Assembly: GCF_000400485.1 (NCBI RefSeq)
Contig: NZ_ASHR01000028.1
Span: 1-64,000 of the forward strand
DNA: 64,000 nt
Source of the DNA: Agrococcus pavilionensis RW1
GTDB taxonomy: Bacteria; Actinomycetota; Actinomycetes; Actinomycetales; Microbacteriaceae
Direction: 5' to 3'
The translations under genes were made by a program, and so were the position numbers. Under the pieces are notes generated by a model. It was not told the DNA's origin and did no database searches. It was given only the letters and a program-made list of their open reading frames with translations. This document shows positions 60,478 to 64,000 of this stretch, one piece after another. Positions within the stretch are counted from its first letter, which is position 1; each line of letters begins with the position of its first letter.

Positions 60478-60774
60478 TCAGCGCTCGACGATCGCGAGCA
60501 CGTCGCGAGCCGAGAGGACGAGGTACTCGTCGGTGCCGAACTTGACCTCGGTGCCGCCGTACTTCGAGTAGAGCACCTTGTCGCCGACGCTCACGTCGAT
60601 CGGCACGCGGTTGCCGTTGTCGTCGATGCGGCCGGGGCCGACCGCCACGACCTCGCCCTCCTGGGGCTTCTCCTTGGCGGTGTCAGGGATGACGAGACCG
60701 CTTGCAGTGGTCGTCTCTGCCTCGACCTGCTTGATGACGATGCGGTCCTCGAGCGGCTTGATGGAAACCGACAC
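60478..60774 (-). CDS. groES: Co-chaperonin GroES
   Basis: 98 aa, normal GroES length. Caps the GroEL chamber during folding. [22 protein letters not shown] includes the mobile loop, followed by [23 protein letters not shown] (beta-barrel roof loop) and [15 protein letters not shown] at 60774 ([11 protein letters not shown]) follows AGAGG; the longer frame upstream is rejected since it adds a non-homologous leader. No groEL follows: rarD is next beyond a terminator, so groES is monocistronic. Controlled by the CIRCE element upstream. Confidence 0.97.
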   Translation of the reverse strand: MSVSIKPLEDRIVIKQVEAETTTASGLVIPDTAKEKPQEGEVVAVGPGRIDDNGNRVPIDVSVGDKVLYSKYGGTEVKFGTDEYLVLSARDVLAIVER

Positions 60775-60832
60775 GGTTGCCTCTTTCTTGTCAGACTCTG
60801 GGGCGCGCCCGGTCATGCCGGGCGCCGCTCCA

Positions 60833-60862
60833 AGACTAGGCGGAGAGTTGGCACTCGGTCAA
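60833..60862 (-). promoter_or_regulatory. groES promoter
   Basis: On the minus strand, -35 TTGACC (60857-60862) and -10 TAGTCT (60833-60838) are 18 nt apart. The -35 lies within the CIRCE spacer, so HrcA binding would block RNA polymerase directly. Confidence 0.75.
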
Positions 60863-60874
60863 CATGAGTGCCAA
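60848..60874. promoter_or_regulatory. CIRCE element (HrcA operator)
   Basis: TTGGCACTC-N9-GAGTGCCAA, a perfect inverted repeat with the canonical 9-nt spacer and a one-base variant of TTAGCACTC. It overlaps the groES -35 and is the usual heat-shock control of groES via HrcA. Confidence 0.95.
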
Positions 60875-60908
60875 CCACCCGGGACCCGCGGGCGGTGCGT
60901 GGTGTTGG

Positions 60909-62084
60909 ATGAGAGCGATGGACGCCGATGCGCTGCGACTCCTGCTGTCGAAGGAGGGCCTCGCGCTGCTCGACCGCGCGGAGGCCGGCCTGGGCGGCGC
61001 CGCCGACGTCGTTCGGGAGGTCGCGAGGCTGCGCGCCGAGGGGCACGACCCGCTGCTCGTCGCGACCGTGCTGAGCCAGGCGCGGCTGCGGCGCCGGGCG
61101 CGCGCGAAGTTCGGCGAGTTCGCGCAGGGCATGCTCTTCACCGAGGCCGGTCTCGAGCAGGCGACGCGGCTGCGCGTGGCCGCGCACCACGCGGGCCGGA
61201 TGCGCTCGGCCGGCATCGTCTCGGTGGCCGACCTCGGGTGCGGGATCGGTGCCGACGCGCTCGCGTTCGCGACGCTCGGGCTCGAGGTGACCGCGGTCGA
61301 GCGCGACGAGGCGACGGCGGCGATCGCGGCCTTCAACCTCGCCCCGTGGCACGCGACCGTCGTGCACGGCGACGCCCTCGAGACGGCGACCGACGCCGAG
61401 GCGCTCTGGTTCGACCCCGCGCGGCGCGACGGCGCGAGCCGGCTGCGCGACCCCGCCGACTGGTCGCCCTCGCTCGACCGCGTCTTCGAGCGCGCCGCCG
61501 CGCAGCCCGCGGGCGTCAAGCTCGCGCCGGGCATCGATCGCGCCCTGCTGCCGCCGGACGCCGAGCACCAGTGGGTCACCGACGGCCTCGAGACCGTGGA
61601 GGCCGTCGTGTGGACGGGCGCCCTGGCCCGTCCCGCCGCGCCGCGCAGCGCCCTCGTGCTCGGCGACGGCGCAGCGGAGGAGCTCGTCGGTGCGCCGACG
61701 CATCCGGAGCCCGGGGAGCTCGGCGAGTGGCTCTTCGAGCCGGCGGGCTCGGTCATCCGCGCCGAGCTCATCGGCACGCTCGCCGAGCGGCTCGGCGCGC
61801 GGAGCGTGAGCGAGGGCATCGCCTACCTCACGGGCGACGCGCTCGTCGAGACGCCGCTCGCGCAGGCGTTCCGCGTGCGCGAGGTGCTGCCGCTCGACGA
61901 GCGGAGGATCGCGCAGCGGCTCCGGCAGCTCGGCATCGGCGAGCTCGAGATCAAGAAGCGCGGCGCCGATGTCGACCCCGCCGCGCTGCGGAAGCGGCTC
62001 AAGCTCAAGGGCGACGAGCGGGCGACGCTCGTCGCGACGCGCGTCGGCGGCCGGCATCGCGCGATCCTCGCCGACCGAGCGTGA
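60909..62084 (+). CDS. SAM-dependent methyltransferase with THUMP-like C-terminal domain
   Basis: 391 aa. A helical N-terminal domain (about 1-100) is followed by a Rossmann methyltransferase core: motif I VADLGCGIGADALAFA, acidic residue in VTAVERDEAT, and LWFDPARRDGASR, typical of the actinobacterial THUMP-like family. The C-terminal domain ends GELEIKKRGADVDPAALRKRLKLKG (split by IKKRG), the RNA-binding-like THUMP-like signature. Substrate not known, nucleic acid likely. ATG at 60909 or 60918 could be the start. It is divergent from groES and shares the CIRCE region. Confidence 0.85.
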   Translation: MRAMDADALRLLLSKEGLALLDRAEAGLGGAADVVREVARLRAEGHDPLLVATVLSQARLRRRARAKFGEFAQGMLFTEAGLEQATRLRVAAHHAGRMRSAGIVSVADLGCGIGADALAFATLGLEVTAVERDEATAAIAAFNLAPWHATVVHGDALETATDAEALWFDPARRDGASRLRDPADWSPSLDRVFERAAAQPAGVKLAPGIDRALLPPDAEHQWVTDGLETVEAVVWTGALARPAAPRSALVLGDGAAEELVGAPTHPEPGELGEWLFEPAGSVIRAELIGTLAERLGARSVSEGIAYLTGDALVETPLAQAFRVREVLPLDERRIAQRLRQLGIGELEIKKRGADVDPAALRKRLKLKGDERATLVATRVGGRHRAILADRA

Positions 62085-62086
62085 GC

Positions 62087-62389
62087 TCAGCCCAGGAGCA
62101 TCCCCGGCAGCACCGGCAGCCACTCGACCGCGGTCACGATCGCGAGGATGAGCGCGAGCATCGAGCCGACCGATCCCGCCGCGACCGCGACGTACGGCCA
62201 CGGGCTGTCGTCGGGGCGCCGGCGGAGGGCGAAGAGCCCGCACACGGTGCCGGCGGCGGCGATCGGGAGCCCGGCCCCGCTCATGAACGCGAGAGCGAGG
62301 CCGAGTCCCGAGAGGATGAGCGCGACCCACGTGAGGTCGCTCAGCCGGCGCGCGCCGCGCGCCGACCGGGGCCGAGCCGGCTCGATCAA
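62087..62389 (-). CDS. Small DUF4190-like two-helix-pair membrane protein
   Basis: 100 aa: a short basic N-terminus ([16 protein letters not shown]) then hydrophobic segments at about 22-45 and 60-90 separated by [11 protein letters not shown], the same layout as the C-terminal part of the upstream gene. The start is TTG, overlapping the upstream stop (TTGA), with GGGCGG before it, so it is translationally coupled. Stops 2 nt from the convergent methyltransferase stop. Function unknown. Confidence 0.6.
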   Translation of the reverse strand: MIEPARPRSARGARRLSDLTWVALILSGLGLALAFMSGAGLPIAAAGTVCGLFALRRRPDDSPWPYVAVAAGSVGSMLALILAIVTAVEWLPVLPGMLLG

Positions 62390-63258
62390 CCGCCCATGAT
62401 CGAGTAGTACTCGATCCACTGCGCGAGGCGGATGGCGTTCACGACGCCGACGATGATCGAGATCACGGCCGCGACGGCGCCGACGATGCCCGCGACGAGC
62501 GGCCACGGCTTGCCCTCGGGGTTCTTGCGGATCGCGACGAAGCCGAGGATCGCGCCCACGAGCGCGGGCAGGAAGCCGAGCCCGAAGACGAACGAGAGCA
62601 GCAGGCCGAGGCCCGAGAGCACGAGCGCCCAGACGGTGATGCCCTTGAGCTTCTTCTCGCCGGGCGTGGCGTAGGCGGCGGGCGCATACCCGCCGGCGGC
62701 CGCGTCGCCGTAGCCGGGCGCCTGGCCGTAGCCGGCCGAGTCGGCGCCGTACCCGGGCTGCTGACCGTACGACGGCTGCTGGCCGTAGGCGGGCTGCTGG
62801 CCGTACGCCGGCGCGCTGCCGTAGGGCTGCTGCTGGCCGTAGCCGGCCTGCTCGCCGTAGGCGGGCGCCTGCTCGCCGTAGGCGGGCGCGGGCTGCCCGT
62901 AGGCCGGCTGCGACTGCTGGCCGTAGCCGGGCTGCTCGCCGTAGGGCTGCTGCCCGTAGCCCGATGCCGGAGCCGACTGGCCGTACGCCGCGTCGCCCTG
63001 CGGGGCCTGCTGGTCGAAGGCCGGCTGCGAGAAGGGCTGCCCCTGGTCGCCGAACGGCTGCTGCTGCCCGTACGCGGGCGACTGGCCGAAGCCCGGCTCC
63101 TGCTGGCCGTACGCCGGGGCGTCGGGCTGCGGGTCGTAGGCCGGCTGCGCCGACTGCTGGCCGAAGTCCGCGGTGGGCTGCTCACCGGCCTGGGGCTCGG
63201 CGCCCTCCTGGTCGGGTCGACGGAATCGGTCGTCGGCCTGCGAGAACTGGTCGGTCAC
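62386..63258 (-). CDS. DUF4190-type membrane protein with long Gln/Tyr/Gly-rich N-terminus
   Basis: 290 aa. Residues 1 to about 205 are low-complexity, built of YGQQ, AYGQ and GYGQ units with some Pro/Glu, and presumably disordered in the cytoplasm. The last ~85 residues hold two helices with [14 protein letters not shown] and [19 protein letters not shown] between them, the DUF4190 pattern. The GTG at 63258 ([11 protein letters not shown]) follows GGAGGAG. Similar to the YGQ-rich N-terminus of the Bax-inhibitor-like protein at 30964, although the membrane domains are unrelated. Confidence 0.75.
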   Translation of the reverse strand: MTDQFSQADDRFRRPDQEGAEPQAGEQPTADFGQQSAQPAYDPQPDAPAYGQQEPGFGQSPAYGQQQPFGDQGQPFSQPAFDQQAPQGDAAYGQSAPASGYGQQPYGEQPGYGQQSQPAYGQPAPAYGEQAPAYGEQAGYGQQQPYGSAPAYGQQPAYGQQPSYGQQPGYGADSAGYGQAPGYGDAAAGGYAPAAYATPGEKKLKGITVWALVLSGLGLLLSFVFGLGFLPALVGAILGFVAIRKNPEGKPWPLVAGIVGAVAAVISIIVGVVNAIRLAQWIEYYSIMGG

Positions 63259-63306
63259 GGGGCTCCTCCTTGGCACGCGCGCGGATGCGCGTGATCAACG
63301 TATCGC

Positions 63307-63675
63307 CTAGAGGCCGGGCTGCACCTGCTCGGCGAGCTGCACGATCATCGCGATGCCGGTGATCGTCGCCGAGAGCATCGCGACGATCGTGATGGCGCCG
63401 AGGATGATCGCCCAGATCGCGAGCAGCCGGCCGTCCTCGCCGGTGCGCTTGATGCGGCCGAGCGCGATCGCGCCCATGACCATCGCCCCGATCGAGCCGA
63501 TGATCGGCAGGATCGTCGCGCCGCACACGGCCGCGATGATCGCGAGCACCGCGAGCGTGCTCGTCGTCGGTCCCGGATGCGTCGGCGCGCTCCACGCCGT
63601 CGGCTGCGGTCCCGGAGCGGGCTGGCTCGGCGCCGGAGCGCCCCATCCCTGCTGCTGCCACACGGCCTGGCTCAT
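63307..63675 (-). CDS. DUF4190-type small membrane protein
   Basis: 122 aa. Residues 1-38 are Pro/Gln/Ala-rich (MSQAVWQQQGWGAPAPSQP), then two long helices (about 41-68 and 82-110) around ALGRIKRTGEDGR, the Gly-Arg-Ile-Lys loop common in DUF4190. ATG at 63675 follows GAGGAGG. It precedes the Gln-rich DUF4190 gene by 48 nt, so the three form a probable operon. Confidence 0.75.
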   Translation of the reverse strand: MSQAVWQQQGWGAPAPSQPAPGPQPTAWSAPTHPGPTTSTLAVLAIIAAVCGATILPIIGSIGAMVMGAIALGRIKRTGEDGRLLAIWAIILGAITIVAMLSATITGIAMIVQLAEQVQPGL

Positions 63676-63750
63676 GCTGCGCCTCCTCGGTCTCGGCTCC
63701 GATCCTGCCAGCCCCGGCTGTGCGGGCCGTCGGCGACCCGCACCGCGCTC

Positions 63751-63806
63751 GCACCTGCCCGGCGCACACCTGCCCGGCTCACACCTGCCCGGCTCACACC
63801 TGCACC
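63751..63806. repeat. 15-bp tandem repeat at the 3' end of tsaD
   Basis: ACACCTGCCCGGCTC occurs twice exactly at 63766-63780 and 63781-63795, preceded by a one-or-two-base variant at 63751-63765 and followed by a partial copy ACACCTGCACC. The last copy runs through the tsaD stop codon, so slippage there could alter the C-terminus. Confidence 0.85.
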
Positions 63807-64000
63807 GTGCTCGCGTCGAGCGTCGACTCGGCCGCGAAGCCCGGGTCGCTCGGGGCGTCGCCGCGGGCGACGAGCATCGCGCCGACCGCCGCGATCATCG
63901 CGCCGTTGTCGGTGCAGAGCTCGAGCGGCGGGATGCGCAGCTCGACTCCCTGCGCGGCCGCGCGCTCGGCGGCGACCTCGCGCAAGCGGCGGTTCGCGAC
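63794..64000 (-). CDS. tsaD: tRNA N6-threonylcarbamoyladenosine transferase, C-terminal part
   Basis: Only the last 68 residues are in the window; the gene begins beyond 64000. [14 protein letters not shown], then [19 protein letters not shown], is the conserved C-terminal segment of TsaD/Gcp (the CTDNGAMIA motif binds substrate and metal). TsaD transfers threonylcarbamoyl to A37 of ANN-decoding tRNAs. The stop lies in a 15-bp tandem repeat. Confidence 0.9.
   Translation of the reverse strand, partial: VANRRLREVAAERAAAQGVELRIPPLELCTDNGAMIAAVGAMLVARGDAPSDPGFAAESTLDASTVQV

Overview
The window is very GC-rich, densely coded DNA from an actinobacterium, most likely a Microbacteriaceae member (Agrococcus or a close relative). 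This rests on GTG/TTG starts, many apparently leaderless mRNAs with a TAnnnT box 6-9 nt before the start, the purN-purH-DUF6350 cluster, a monomeric isocitrate dehydrogenase, guaA/guaB/guaB3 within about 11 kb, and an actinobacterial SOS box. No rRNA, tRNA or CRISPR array was seen. Most of it is chromosomal housekeeping sequence.

Layout: 1-2.3 kb secreted low-complexity proteins and an SOS-controlled ImuA'-like gene; 2.3-5.3 kb sugar kinase, acetyltransferase and lipoprotein alpha-amylase; 5.3-5.6 kb tandem palindromic repeats; 5.6-9.5 kb a heterodimeric ABC exporter behind a short leader ORF; 9.5-14.3 kb P-loop kinase, purH, purN, DUF6350; 14.4-20 kb icd, an MBL-fold protein and sucCD; 20-26.8 kb a VIT-type protein, then a two-component system divergent from a tctCBA tricarboxylate transporter; 26.8-37.1 kb pcrA/uvrD, membrane proteins, GDPD, Bax-inhibitor-like protein, SDR, BASS transporter, sufS-sufU and a hydrolase; 37.1-39.8 kb an ECF42-type sigma factor with its YCII partner; 39.8-50.2 kb guaA, SURF1, glpD, guaB3, a PadR/DUF4097 module and guaB; 50.4-54.7 kb livHMGF; 54.7-59.5 kb an AT-richer, IS-scarred island with livK and two related small secreted Cys proteins; 59.5-64 kb rarD, groES with CIRCE, a THUMP-like methyltransferase, three Gln-rich/DUF4190-type membrane proteins and the 3' end of tsaD.

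Functional links: icd and sucCD serve the TCA cycle, and the sCache-type sensor next to tctCBA probably controls uptake of its tricarboxylates. purH/purN, guaB and guaA make up purine synthesis. LivHMGF needs LivK, which lies 2.2 kb away on the opposite strand beyond IS debris and carries a GlnR-like box. Regulatory sites read directly from sequence are the SOS box, CIRCE, a double palindrome before the PadR operon and 9-bp direct repeats between the sensor kinase and tctC. Two families of intergenic palindromes (about 5.3-5.6 kb; and 10.2, 16.6, 47.6, 48.7 kb) are the main repeats. The least explained content is the 54.7-59.5 kb island, the exporter leader ORF and the extracytoplasmic domain fused to LivH.
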